56,756 nucleotides of DNA from Rhodospirillaceae bacterium. GTDB lineage: Bacteria; Pseudomonadota; Alphaproteobacteria; Reyranellales; Reyranellaceae. Made by a program: the position numbers and the translations under genes. The stretch spans positions 7,292 to 64,047 of the forward strand of contig WOUR01000054.1 of the NCBI GenBank assembly GCA_009772935.1, given 5' to 3'. How positions within the stretch are numbered: the first letter of the stretch is position 1; each line of letters opens with the position of its first letter. Shown here in pieces: positions 45,157-53,426 of the stretch. Under the pieces are notes generated by a model. That model was not told the origin of the DNA. It ran no database searches and saw only the letters and a program-made list of their open reading frames with translations.

Positions 45157-46875
45157 CTAGACCACGCACCCGTAGTGCGCCGACGAAACCAGCCTCGTGT
45201 ACTTGTCGTGCACGGAGCCGGGGCGCGGACGGTCTTCGGCAGAGGGTGGGCGCCAGTCGGCCATGCGGCGGGCCAGCTCCTCGTCGGAGATTTCGAGGTT
45301 CAAGGTACGCTTGCCCGGGTCGATGACGATCGTGTCGCCGTCGCGCACCGCCGCGATCGGGCCGCCGCGCGCCGCTTCCGGCGAGATGTGGCCGATCAGG
45401 ATGCCGTGGCTGACGCCCGAGAAGCGGCCGTCGGTGATCAGCGCCACGTCCTCGCCCAGCCCGCGGCCCTGAAGCTGGATCGTCAGCATCACCATCTCCG
45501 GCATGCCGGGTCCGCCCACCGGGCCGACGTTGCGCACGACGACGACGTGGCCGGGCACGATCTCACCGGCACGGATCGCCTTCATCGTGTCGGCCTCGGA
45601 TTCGAAGACGCGCGCGGTGCCGCGGAACTCGCCCTTCTCCAGGGTCTTGCCGCTGAGCTTCAAGAGGCAGCTCTCCGGCGCGAGGTTGCCCTTCAGCACG
45701 CTGATATGGTTGTTCGCCGGCGCCGCCGGCTTCGACACCGGCAGCACGATGTCCTGCTTTCCCAGCTCTTCGAGGGTCGGCACCGATTCCAGGTTCTCCG
45801 CCAGGGTCTTCCCCGTCACGGTCATGACGTCGCCATGGAGGAAGCCATGGCGCAGCAGCTCCTTCATCACCACCGGCACGCCGCCGATCTCGTGCAGGCT
45901 CACCATCGCATAGGGGCCGTGCGGCTGCAGATTGCAGATCAGCGGCATGCGCTCGCCGACCTGCTGGATGCGCTCGATGGTGATCGGCACCTGCGCCTCG
46001 CGCGCAATGGCGAGCAGGTGCAGGTACATGTTGGTCGATCCGCCCATCGCATAGACCGTGGCGATGGCGTTCTCGAAGGCCTTCTCCGTCATGATGTCGC
46101 GCGGGCGGATGCCGGCCTCCATAAGCCGATAGAGCGCGTCGACCGATGCCTTGGCCTGGGCGCGCACGTCGGCATGGATGTCGCTGCCGGCCTTGTAGTC
46201 GGCCGGATGCGAGGCGCCGCGCGGCAGCATCATGCCGATCGCCTCGGCGATCGTGCTCATCGTGTTGGCGGTGAACATCGCGCCGCAGGTACCGCTGCCC
46301 GGCATGACGTTGCTTTCGAGTTCGAGCAGCTCCTCGCCGGAGATGCGGCCGGCTTCGTTGGCGGCGCGGCCCTCGACATAGTCCATGATGGTGAGGTTGT
46401 TGCCCTTGGCCGCCCAGGCGCCGAACGAGACGCGGCCGGGCGAGCTGGTGCCGGGATAGAGGACGAGCCCGAAGGCGTTGGTGCGGGCGAGCGGCATCAG
46501 GGCGGCGGCGCCGGTCTTGTCGCAGCCGGAGATCACGATCATCGCGTCTCCGTGATGAGCGTAGTGGCCGATCTCGAAACAGTCGGCCACGACGTCGCGC
46601 GACACCAGGCTGTAGCCGGCGGTCGGCGTGCCTTGAGTCAGTGCATCCGACACGGCGGGCGCCCCGACGATCAGCCCGTTGCCACCACGCTCGGCCAGCA
46701 GCTCGACCAGCAGATCGCCGATCGTGCGCACCCGGTTGTTGCAGCGATGGGCGTTGGTGTAGGCGCTGGCGATCGTGACGACCGCGCTGGACGTCGCCGT
46801 CTTGTCCGGTTCAAAGCCGGCGGCCCGGAGTTCGACCCGCGACTTCTTCCAGAAAGTGCTGCTGTCTTTTTTCAT
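45157..46875 (-). CDS. IlvD/Edd family dehydratase, probably dihydroxy-acid dehydratase
   Basis: The 572-residue iron-sulfur dehydratase starts MKKDSSTFWKKSRVE. It contains NAHRCNNRV (first cluster cysteine), SGCDKTGAAALMPLARTN (second), PGSGTCGAMFTANTMSTIAEA (third), RDIMTEKAFENAIATVYAMGGSTN, and the C-terminal DGRFSG and GHISPEAARGGPIA. It may make 2-oxoisovalerate for branched amino acids, or dehydrate a sugar acid. The GCDKTGAA form differs from typical IlvD GCDKNMPG, so the sugar-acid branch stays open. The ATG at 46875 is preferred over an open frame reaching 46980. Confidence 0.85.
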   Translation of the reverse strand: MKKDSSTFWKKSRVELRAAGFEPDKTATSSAVVTIASAYTNAHRCNNRVRTIGDLLVELLAERGGNGLIVGAPAVSDALTQGTPTAGYSLVSRDVVADCFEIGHYAHHGDAMIVISGCDKTGAAALMPLARTNAFGLVLYPGTSSPGRVSFGAWAAKGNNLTIMDYVEGRAANEAGRISGEELLELESNVMPGSGTCGAMFTANTMSTIAEAIGMMLPRGASHPADYKAGSDIHADVRAQAKASVDALYRLMEAGIRPRDIMTEKAFENAIATVYAMGGSTNMYLHLLAIAREAQVPITIERIQQVGERMPLICNLQPHGPYAMVSLHEIGGVPVVMKELLRHGFLHGDVMTVTGKTLAENLESVPTLEELGKQDIVLPVSKPAAPANNHISVLKGNLAPESCLLKLSGKTLEKGEFRGTARVFESEADTMKAIRAGEIVPGHVVVVRNVGPVGGPGMPEMVMLTIQLQGRGLGEDVALITDGRFSGVSHGILIGHISPEAARGGPIAAVRDGDTIVIDPGKRTLNLEISDEELARRMADWRPPSAEDRPRPGSVHDKYTRLVSSAHYGCVV

Positions 46876-47057
46876 CCCGTACCCGTCCGATTTTGCCCGG
46901 CACTTTAACCGCAGGTGCGCGCCGCCGGCTATGCGCGGGGCGTCGCGAGGCGAAACCTCGCCCTGCGACGACACCATCAACCGGATGATTGCCGACGTCG
47001 CGCGGCAGGGTCTTTAATCGACCGAGTCGCACACACGAAATCAGCAGGAGCGATCGC

Positions 47058-47906
47058 ATGGCCAGCAGCAGCATCACCGTGACGCCGATCGCCGGCTCCC
47101 TCGGGGCGGAAGTGACGGGTGTCGACCTGCGCACCATGGACAATCACGCCTGGGCGCAGGTCCATCAGGCGTTCCTCGACCACAAGGTGATCGCGATCCG
47201 CGACCAGGCGCTGTCGCCGCAGGACATGATGGTCGTGGGCGCGCGCTTCGGCGAGCCCAACCACTATCCCTTCGTGAAGGGCATGGACGACTTCCCGTTC
47301 CTGTTCGACATCGTCAAGGAGCCGTCCGAGACGCGCAATTTCGGCGGCGGCTGGCATTCCGATACGACCTACATGAAGACCCCGCCGCTCGCGACCCTGC
47401 TCTATGCGCTGGAGACGCCGGAGCGCGGCGGCGACACGCTCTACTGCGACATGGTTGCGGCTTACGAGAGTCTCTCGGACCGCCTGAAGGAGATGTTGGG
47501 GACGCTCAAGGGCGTGAACAGCGCCGGGTTGAAGCATCTCGGCGGCCGCAAGGCGCACCATTCGGTGGTCGGCGGCATGAAGATCACCGGCACCGAGGAT
47601 GCCGATTCCTTCGAGGCGGTGCATCCGATCGTGCGTACGATCGAGGAGACCGGCCAGAAGGCGCTCTATTGCAGCATCGGACATACCATCGCCTTCGAGG
47701 GCATGACGCCCGAGGAGAGCAAGCCGATGATCGACTGGCTGCAGGCGCACGCCACGCGGCCCGAATTCACCTGCCGCGTACACTGGAAGCCCGGCACGCT
47801 CACGATCTGGGACAACCGCCGCACGATGCACAACGCCGTCAATGACTATCACGGCATGCGCCGCCACATGCGGCGGCTGACCTCCGGGCCGACGAACCCG
47901 GTCTGA
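47058..47906 (+). CDS. TauD/TfdA-family Fe(II)/2-oxoglutarate dioxygenase
   Basis: The 282-residue enzyme has GGWHSDTTYMKTPP with the first iron ligands (HxD), TPERGGDTLYCDM, and the C-terminal TIWDNRRTMHNAVNDYHGMRRHMRRL with the last iron histidine and the 2-oxoglutarate-binding arginine. AGGAG lies 7 bp before the ATG. Taurine-like or aryloxy-acid substrates are typical of the family, but no sulfonate genes are adjacent. It is divergent from the dehydratase across 182 bp and 114 bp upstream of the CoA-transferase. Confidence 0.9.
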   Translation: MASSSITVTPIAGSLGAEVTGVDLRTMDNHAWAQVHQAFLDHKVIAIRDQALSPQDMMVVGARFGEPNHYPFVKGMDDFPFLFDIVKEPSETRNFGGGWHSDTTYMKTPPLATLLYALETPERGGDTLYCDMVAAYESLSDRLKEMLGTLKGVNSAGLKHLGGRKAHHSVVGGMKITGTEDADSFEAVHPIVRTIEETGQKALYCSIGHTIAFEGMTPEESKPMIDWLQAHATRPEFTCRVHWKPGTLTIWDNRRTMHNAVNDYHGMRRHMRRLTSGPTNPV

Positions 47907-48020
47907 TGCGGCAAACAGACTTCTGCCGTCAGTGGATTTCGATGGTCGGCTGGCCATGCTTTCGTTGTGGCGTGCGCTTGTCTATCTGAAACGTCGAATC
48001 GACCATCCGTGGGATTTGCA

Positions 48021-49223
48021 ATGACCGAGGCAACCGGGCCGCTCGCCGGCATTCGCATACTGGACCTGACGACCGTGCTCTTCGGTCCCTTCGGCGCCCA
48101 GACGCTGGGCGACTGGGGCGCCGAGCTCATCAAGGTCGAGGGGCTCACCGGCGACCAGTGGCGCTACACCGGCCAGTTCCGCAACAGGGGCATGAGCGGG
48201 CAGTTCATGGCCGCCAACCGCAACAAGCGCAGCGTGGCGGTCGACCTCAAGACTCCCGGCGGCGCGGAGGTGCTTCGATGCCTGATCGCGCGGGCCGACG
48301 CGCTGGTGACGAACATCCGTCCGGCCGCTCTGGAGCGGCTCGGCTTCGGCTACGAGGCCTGCAAGGCTCTCAATCCCAAAATCATCTATGCGGCGGCGAC
48401 CGGCTTCGGCCAGGACGGGCCCTGGGCCAGGCGGCCGGCGTTCGACGAGATCGTCCAGGCCTCCTCCGGCCTTGCCTCGTCCATCGGGTCCGACGAGGAG
48501 CCGGCGTTCGTGCCCAGCCTCGTCGGCGACAAGCTCTGCGGTCTGGCACTCGCCGGCGCCGTGGCCGCCGCGCTCGTCTATCGAGAGCGCACCGGCAAGG
48601 GCCAACTCGTCGAAGTGCCGATGCTGGAGACGGTCGCGGCGTTCAACAGCATCGAGATGCTGGGCGGGCATGCGTTCGTTCCCCCGATCGGGCCGGTGGG
48701 ATACAAGCGCGTCAAGGAACGCAAGCCGGTCCGGACCAGGGACGGGTGGCTCACCATGCTTCCCTATTCGGGCGAAAACTGGTGCACCTTCTTCGAAACG
48801 GTCGGCCATCCCGAGTGCATCGAGGAGTTCTCCGTCCGCGACCCGATCAAGCGGGCGGCCAACATCGATGCGATCTACGCGCGCATGAAGGAGATCGCGC
48901 TCGAGCGGACCACGGCGGAATGGGAAGAGCTGCTGCTGCGCATCGACGTTCCGCATGCCTCGTTCGCGAAGATGACGGAGATCGGCGAGCAGCCGCATCT
49001 CAAGGCCGTCGGCCTGTTCCAGAAGCTCGAGCATCCGACGGAGGGGACGATCCAGCAGGCGCGTCCGCCAGCGCGCTTCTCGGAAAGCCCGGCCGCCATA
49101 CGCCGCCTGCCGCCCCGGCTGGGGGAGCACACACGTGAGATCCTCGCGGAAGTGGGTTACAGCGAGGCCGACATCGACGCGCTGGTCGGCGCCAAGGCCA
49201 TCGGCGAGTCCGAACCCGTGTAG
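48021..49223 (+). CDS. Class III CoA-transferase (CaiB/BaiF family)
   Basis: The 400-residue enzyme moves CoA between carboxylic acids through an aspartyl-CoA intermediate. GIRILDLTTVLFGPFGAQTLGDWGAELIKVE is the family N-terminus, NRNKRSVAVDLKTPGG and GFGQDGPWARRPAFD142E hold the nucleophilic Asp142, and LGEHTREILAEVGYSEADI is the usual C-terminus. The ATG at 48021 gives the family start; the frame is open 54 bp further upstream. The CoA donor and acceptor are unknown. The small membrane protein follows 12 bp later. Confidence 0.93.
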   Translation: MTEATGPLAGIRILDLTTVLFGPFGAQTLGDWGAELIKVEGLTGDQWRYTGQFRNRGMSGQFMAANRNKRSVAVDLKTPGGAEVLRCLIARADALVTNIRPAALERLGFGYEACKALNPKIIYAAATGFGQDGPWARRPAFDEIVQASSGLASSIGSDEEPAFVPSLVGDKLCGLALAGAVAAALVYRERTGKGQLVEVPMLETVAAFNSIEMLGGHAFVPPIGPVGYKRVKERKPVRTRDGWLTMLPYSGENWCTFFETVGHPECIEEFSVRDPIKRAANIDAIYARMKEIALERTTAEWEELLLRIDVPHASFAKMTEIGEQPHLKAVGLFQKLEHPTEGTIQQARPPARFSESPAAIRRLPPRLGEHTREILAEVGYSEADIDALVGAKAIGESEPV

Positions 49224-49235
49224 GGGGAGTGATAA

Positions 49236-49562
49236 GTGGGGAAGCTCGTCGGAATCCTCATGGTTCTCCTGATCGGTCTCGTGGGGCTCGGCCTGTACGT
49301 GGCGCCTGGCTGGATGGCGGCCCAGATCGTCGCCGTGTTCGGCGTTCCGCCGCCCGATGACCGGAGCCTGATGCCCCGTTTGAAGACAGTCGTGATGGAG
49401 GCGCTGGTCAAGGTCGGCGCTCCGTGCGCCGGTGTTCACCGGATCGAGGCTCCGCGACAGGTCGACTATGACGCGATACTGAGGGCCGTGTGCATGAACG
49501 GCGCCGCCTACGATGTCCGGTTCAAGCCCACGGGCGAAATCATGCTCTCGCCGAACAGGTGA
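49236..49562 (+). CDS. Small membrane-anchored or secreted protein, unknown
   Basis: The 108-residue product starts at GTG after GGGGGAG. A hydrophobic helix at residues 4-24 may be a signal anchor. The soluble part has two cysteines (GAPCAGVH and RAVCMNG) that could pair. I do not recognise a family. It follows the CoA-transferase gene in the same direction and converges on the next gene with a 9-bp gap. Confidence 0.65.
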   Translation: MGKLVGILMVLLIGLVGLGLYVAPGWMAAQIVAVFGVPPPDDRSLMPRLKTVVMEALVKVGAPCAGVHRIEAPRQVDYDAILRAVCMNGAAYDVRFKPTGEIMLSPNR

Positions 49563-49571
49563 TCGCCGTGG

Positions 49572-50033
49572 TCAGCGACGGGCCGGGCAGAGCGACAGGT
49601 AAAGGAAGAAGGCCAGGACCGGCAGCGTGAGCCAGTTGAGCGCGGCGCCCGGGGCCGTGCCCATCGTCGTCACCGGCTTCAACTGTCCCGCCAGTCCGCG
49701 GAGTACCGGCTCGACCGTGAAGACCAGCAGCACGAGCGGCACCGTTCCGCGCCAGCGCAGCAGCAGCACCCAGAGCAGCAGGGCGAGGAGGAGCTGGATC
49801 GCACCCCACTGGCCGAAGACCGCCACGATATTCGAGCCGCCATCCAGGCCCGCGACGTCGATCGTGGCGATCGACTGCGCGCCCCCGTCCGGCGCCAGCA
49901 GATGGATACAGGAGCGCACGGTGATCACGGCGAGCCAGATGATCGCCACCCAGAACGACAGCAGCGGTCCTTCGTAGAGCGCGGGGTTGGCGGGCAGAAG
50001 CCGCGCCGGGGAAGGCTGCCACGAGGAGGGCAT
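49572..50033 (-). CDS. Small integral membrane protein, unknown
   Basis: The 153-residue protein has about four hydrophobic segments: LLSFWVAIIWLAVITV near residue 30, GAIQLLLALLLWVLLL near 85, VPLVLLVFTVEPVLRGL near 100 and LTLPVLAFFLYLSL at the C-terminus. I do not recognise a family. It begins 8 bp after the stop of the Ldh2-type dehydrogenase gene and is probably in the same transcript. A competing frame on the same strand (49540-50022) looks like a shadow, because it lacks any hydrophobic pattern. Confidence 0.65.
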   Translation of the reverse strand: MPSSWQPSPARLLPANPALYEGPLLSFWVAIIWLAVITVRSCIHLLAPDGGAQSIATIDVAGLDGGSNIVAVFGQWGAIQLLLALLLWVLLLRWRGTVPLVLLVFTVEPVLRGLAGQLKPVTTMGTAPGAALNWLTLPVLAFFLYLSLCPARR

Positions 50034-50041
50034 TCGAGCCG

Positions 50042-51106
50042 TCAGCCGTCCATGATCCAGTCTGCGCCCGAGGCGACCGCGATCTCCTTGACCTTGGCGA
50101 GCAGGTTGGGACCGACGGGAATGCCGGTCTTCATTCGCGCCGCGGCGATGCGTCGTTCGGGATCGCCCGCGACCTGCACCGGCTTGGCCGGATCGGCCGG
50201 CCGGGTGGCGCGCAGCGTGTCGCAGAAGGCGGCGACGTCGGCCTGGAAGTCGGCGGTGTCGCGGAACATGCCGGGGTCCATCGCCAGGAAGAAATGGCCG
50301 ATGTCGATCGGGCCGGGCCGCGTGTTGCGCGTCGGGTCCGTCACCATCGCCCCGCCCGACAGCGCCGAGCTCAGGATGTTGACCATGGCGCCGAGCCCGT
50401 AGCCCTTGTGGCTGCTGCCTTCGGGCGTGCCGCCGAGCGGCGTCATGTAGCCGCCCTTGCTGACCTCGTGCGGGTCGGTGCTGGGCAGGCCATCCTTGGT
50501 CACCAGCCAGCCGGTCGGAGTCTGCAATCCCTCGTTCGCCTTGTTGCGGATCTTGCCGGCGGCGACGGTCGTGGTCGCCATGTCGAGCAGGAACGGTTCT
50601 CCCGGCTTTCCAGGCGCGGCGAAGGCGATCGGGTCGGTGCCGAGGCGGGCCTGCGCGCCGTTGGTCGGCGCCATGTTGATGCCGCTGGCCGAGGTCGTGG
50701 CCATGCCGATGAAGCCGGCATCGACCGCTTGCAGCACGTAGAATCCGCAGGCGCCGAAATGGCCGGAGTTGCGCACCGCCGCCGCGCCGATGCCGGTCTT
50801 CTTCGCCTTCTCGATGGCGATCTCCATGGCGCGACGGCCCGTGGGATGGCCGAGGCCGCCGCCGCCGTCGACCAGCACCGACACCGGCGTCTCCTTCACG
50901 ACCTTCGGTTCGGCGCGGACATTGAGCTTGTCGGCGCGCCGGCGCTCGTCATAGGGCGGCACCATCGAGATGCCGTGGGTGTCGATGCCGTGCAGGTCCG
51001 CCCAGCTCATGATCTCGGCCGTGCCGGCCGCCGTCGCCTTCGGCATGCCCCAGGCCTCGAGGATCAGCTCGAGCTGCTTGCGGTGGGTCTCGTACGACGC
51101 CGGCAT
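50042..51106 (-). CDS. Malate/L-lactate dehydrogenase family (Ldh2/YlbC type) NAD(P)-dependent oxidoreductase
   Basis: The 354-residue enzyme matches the Ldh2 family: ADLHGIDTHGISMVPPY near residue 36, LVDGGGGLGHPTGRRAMEIAIEKA, the catalytic region AAVRNSGHFGACGFY near residue 115, ATTSASGINMAPTNG, PIAFAAPGKPGEPFLLDMATTTVAAGKI and SSHKGYGLGAMVNILSSALSG. Members reduce or oxidise 2-oxo/2-hydroxy acids, ureidoglycolate or imine acids; the substrate here is unclear. Ureidoglycolate would suit the nitrogen-scavenging surroundings but is not shown. Confidence 0.92.
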   Translation of the reverse strand: MPASYETHRKQLELILEAWGMPKATAAGTAEIMSWADLHGIDTHGISMVPPYDERRRADKLNVRAEPKVVKETPVSVLVDGGGGLGHPTGRRAMEIAIEKAKKTGIGAAAVRNSGHFGACGFYVLQAVDAGFIGMATTSASGINMAPTNGAQARLGTDPIAFAAPGKPGEPFLLDMATTTVAAGKIRNKANEGLQTPTGWLVTKDGLPSTDPHEVSKGGYMTPLGGTPEGSSHKGYGLGAMVNILSSALSGGAMVTDPTRNTRPGPIDIGHFFLAMDPGMFRDTADFQADVAAFCDTLRATRPADPAKPVQVAGDPERRIAAARMKTGIPVGPNLLAKVKEIAVASGADWIMDG

Positions 51107-51202
51107 TCTTCATCTCCGTTTTTTCCGGCGTCATTATTGCCGGGCGGAGAGGTCGGCGTCACTCGGCCGTACCGGTGGGCGATACGGCGAGGCGGGGCGT
51201 CG

Positions 51203-51949
51203 TTACTGCGGCGCGAGCCGGACGGCCTTCAGATAGCGGGTGTTGTAGTAGTCGGCGTCGAGCGACGTCACCATGACCGGTGAGCCGCGATGCGTGGCGT
51301 GCACGAACTGGCCGTTGCCGCTGTAGATGCCGACATGGGTGATGGCGCCGCGATAGCCGAACATCACCAAGTCGCCCTTCTGCAGGTCGCTGCGGGCAAC
51401 CGGCGTGGCCTCGCGCACCATGTCATGCGGCATGCGCGGGATGCGCTGTCCGAAGACCGCGCCGTAGAGGTAGTAGACGAAGCCACTGCAGTCGAAGCCG
51501 GTCTTCGGCGAGGTGCCGCCGTAACGATAGGGCGTGCCGAGATAGTTCATCGCACGGGAGACCAGACGGTCGCCCCACTCACCGGTGCCCTGAGCTGCTG
51601 CGGAGGCTGCCGGGCCGGTCGAGAAGGCGGCCGGAGTCACCGAAGTGTTGGTGCCGGAAGCAGGAGCGGGCGTCGCGGCATTGAAACCGGAGAACGCGGC
51701 GCTGTTCTCCTGCTGCCATTTGGCATTGAGCTGGTCGGCCATGCGATCCGTGGGATCGGCCGGGGCGGCCTTGGCCACCGGCTTGATCTTGGCCTTGGGA
51801 GGCGCCTTGCTGGCCTGCGCCAGGGCGGGCGACAGGGTGCCTGCCGCTCCGAAGAGAGCCACGGCCGCCAGGACCGTGATGGAGTAAGTCGCCGCCTTGA
51901 GGATCGTCTGTACGTTTGAGGTGGTGCCGCGCCCGTTTCTCAAAGCCAT
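51203..51949 (-). CDS. NlpC/P60-family cell-wall peptidase
   Basis: The 248-residue exported protein has a long N-terminal region with a hydrophobic signal ending near PALA-QA, a Lys/Pro/Ala-rich linker, and a C-terminal NlpC/P60 domain. The domain starts AMNYLGTPYRYGGTSPKTGFDCSGFVYYLY (catalytic Cys in DCSG), then ITHVGIYSG with the catalytic His and FVHATH with the third residue. It should cut peptidoglycan stem peptides. The ATG at 51949 follows AAGGGGA; the frame is open to 52048. The 198 bp between its start and the next gene contain an AT-rich part near 52020-52090 but no gene. Confidence 0.9.
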   Translation of the reverse strand: MALRNGRGTTSNVQTILKAATYSITVLAAVALFGAAGTLSPALAQASKAPPKAKIKPVAKAAPADPTDRMADQLNAKWQQENSAAFSGFNAATPAPASGTNTSVTPAAFSTGPAASAAAQGTGEWGDRLVSRAMNYLGTPYRYGGTSPKTGFDCSGFVYYLYGAVFGQRIPRMPHDMVREATPVARSDLQKGDLVMFGYRGAITHVGIYSGNGQFVHATHRGSPVMVTSLDADYYNTRYLKAVRLAPQ

Positions 51950-52147
51950 GAATTCATCCCCTTGGAACCTTCGCAGGTGGCCGACGGCCAAGGGCATAGT
52001 GGCGGCGCTCGCCTTATACGTCCAACAAATGTTGCATATTTGCCACAATGGTCACAGGAGGGTTAACTCTCTGAATCTATTGGCGTTTTTGCCAGATCGC
52101 GGCGTTTTTCCCCCGGATGATCTCCTTCGGGTGCCCGTTTGGATCGT

Positions 52148-53098
52148 TCAATCCGGCCGTGGGCGCGGCGAGGGACCCTTAACGATGACGACGGGGCTTC
52201 CCTCGGTCAGCTGATCCTGGCCGTCGATTATGACGATGTCGCCAGGCTCGAGTCCGTCTTGGACGACCACGATGCCCTCGGAAACCAGGCCCACGGCGAT
52301 GGGGCGGGCATGTGCGGTCCGGCTCTCCGTCACGAGATAGGCAAAATAGCCGGTGGCGGATCGTTGGACGGCTGCCAGGGGAATGGTGAGGGCGGCACGA
52401 TCGCCATTCCCCCGGACCCGGATATCGACTCGCATTCCGGGCGACAGCGCGTGATCCCCGTTCGGAAACGTCGCCTCCAGCTTTCCCCGGTCCGTCTTCC
52501 GCGGGTTTCCGTCTTCGGCAAGCAGCACGTTGCCTTCGGCCAGTGGATGCAGCTTGTCGTCGCCGTAGGCCCATGCCTGGATGTGGCGCTCTGTCCCTTC
52601 TTGCCGAACCACCGGGAGGACCGACGCGGGCAGCGTGAACTCCACGGAAATCGGTTCGACCCTGCCGATGGCAACGACCCCCGTCTTGTCGGCAGGGCCG
52701 ATGATGTCGCCGACATGGTGCAGCGGACTTCCTGCAATACCTGAAACGGGGGATCGGAGTTCGATGGAACCACGACCGGCTTCGTCCGGGTGCGCCCGGT
52801 GGCCGCGGGACTCCACCCGCGCGAGGAGGTCGCCGACCTGCACGTGCTGGTGGCCGGTGAAATCGATCTCCGTGAGTTCGCCTTCGATCCCGCTTCGAAC
52901 GACGATGCTTCGGCTCACGACGGCGGTGCCGATGCTCTTCAGAGAGGCCGGCACATCGCGGATCACCGCGCTCGCGGTGGCGACGGGCGATTGCGCCCAT
53001 GTCGCGCACGCCTGGAAGGTCATCAAGGCGGGTATGATCAAGGCGGCAAGTGCCTTGCACGTCTTTCGTCCGGCCAGACGGAGAGTTGACGACTGCAT
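52148..53098 (-). CDS. RND-type periplasmic adaptor (HlyD/MFP family), short form
   Basis: The 316-residue protein has a signal (hydrophobic LAALIIPALMTF, cut near WA-QS). The mature N-terminus VIRDVPASLKSIGTAVVSRSIVVRSGIEGELTEIDFTGHQHVQVGDLLARVES is a barrel and first lipoyl half. The second lipoyl half (SIELRSPVSGIAGS) follows after only about 14 residues. Then come a beta-barrel (PISVEFTLPAS) and membrane-proximal domain. The alpha-helical hairpin that normally separates the lipoyl halves is absent. No RND pump gene is adjacent. The ATG at 53098 is favoured; the frame extends to 53233 without homology. Confidence 0.82.
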   Translation of the reverse strand: MQSSTLRLAGRKTCKALAALIIPALMTFQACATWAQSPVATASAVIRDVPASLKSIGTAVVSRSIVVRSGIEGELTEIDFTGHQHVQVGDLLARVESRGHRAHPDEAGRGSIELRSPVSGIAGSPLHHVGDIIGPADKTGVVAIGRVEPISVEFTLPASVLPVVRQEGTERHIQAWAYGDDKLHPLAEGNVLLAEDGNPRKTDRGKLEATFPNGDHALSPGMRVDIRVRGNGDRAALTIPLAAVQRSATGYFAYLVTESRTAHARPIAVGLVSEGIVVVQDGLEPGDIVIIDGQDQLTEGSPVVIVKGPSPRPRPD

Positions 53099-53426
53099 GA
53101 TGCGGCCTCGCGAGCAGGTTCGTTGCTGCGTAGCGCATTGCGCGTCCGGGCGTGCATCACCCGAAGGTTTGGTCGTCGGGATCGTTCGTGTAGTCGGTCC
53201 ATACTTTGGTTTGCCATCGAGAACGCCAATCAAACGCGGGACAGCCTGCGATGGTCGATCGGATAGCCCGACAACCCGGGTGTGACATTCCTGCCCTGAA
53301 GCGCTGACGTGCGATCACGCCCGGTCTGTCGATAGGGTCGCATGAACAAGGCGCTTGAAAGTGCTATGTTGGAATGGGCTTGGCGAGTTTCTCCAGGCGC
53401 GTGAGTACGGGGGATGGGGGCTGTCG
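53099..53426. other. 328-bp intergenic region between adaptor and cydA (divergent)
   Basis: It must hold the promoters of the adaptor gene and of cydABX. I see no convincing FNR box (TTGAT-N4-ATCAA), no strong -35/-10 pair and no terminator. An extended -10-like TGCTATGTT (53362-53370) lies 56 bp upstream of the cydA ATG. The cydA frame is open back to a TTG at 53355, but that extension looks unlike known CydA. Confidence 0.5.

Noticed and set aside
49540..50022. Alternative 160-codon frame over the small membrane protein
   Set aside because: Rich in Arg, Pro and Gly without membrane segments, whereas the frame at 49572-50033 shows four clear hydrophobic helices.
53099..53426. FNR or ArcA site controlling cydABX
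   Set aside because: No TTGAT-N4-ATCAA match was found; oxygen control is likely but not visible.
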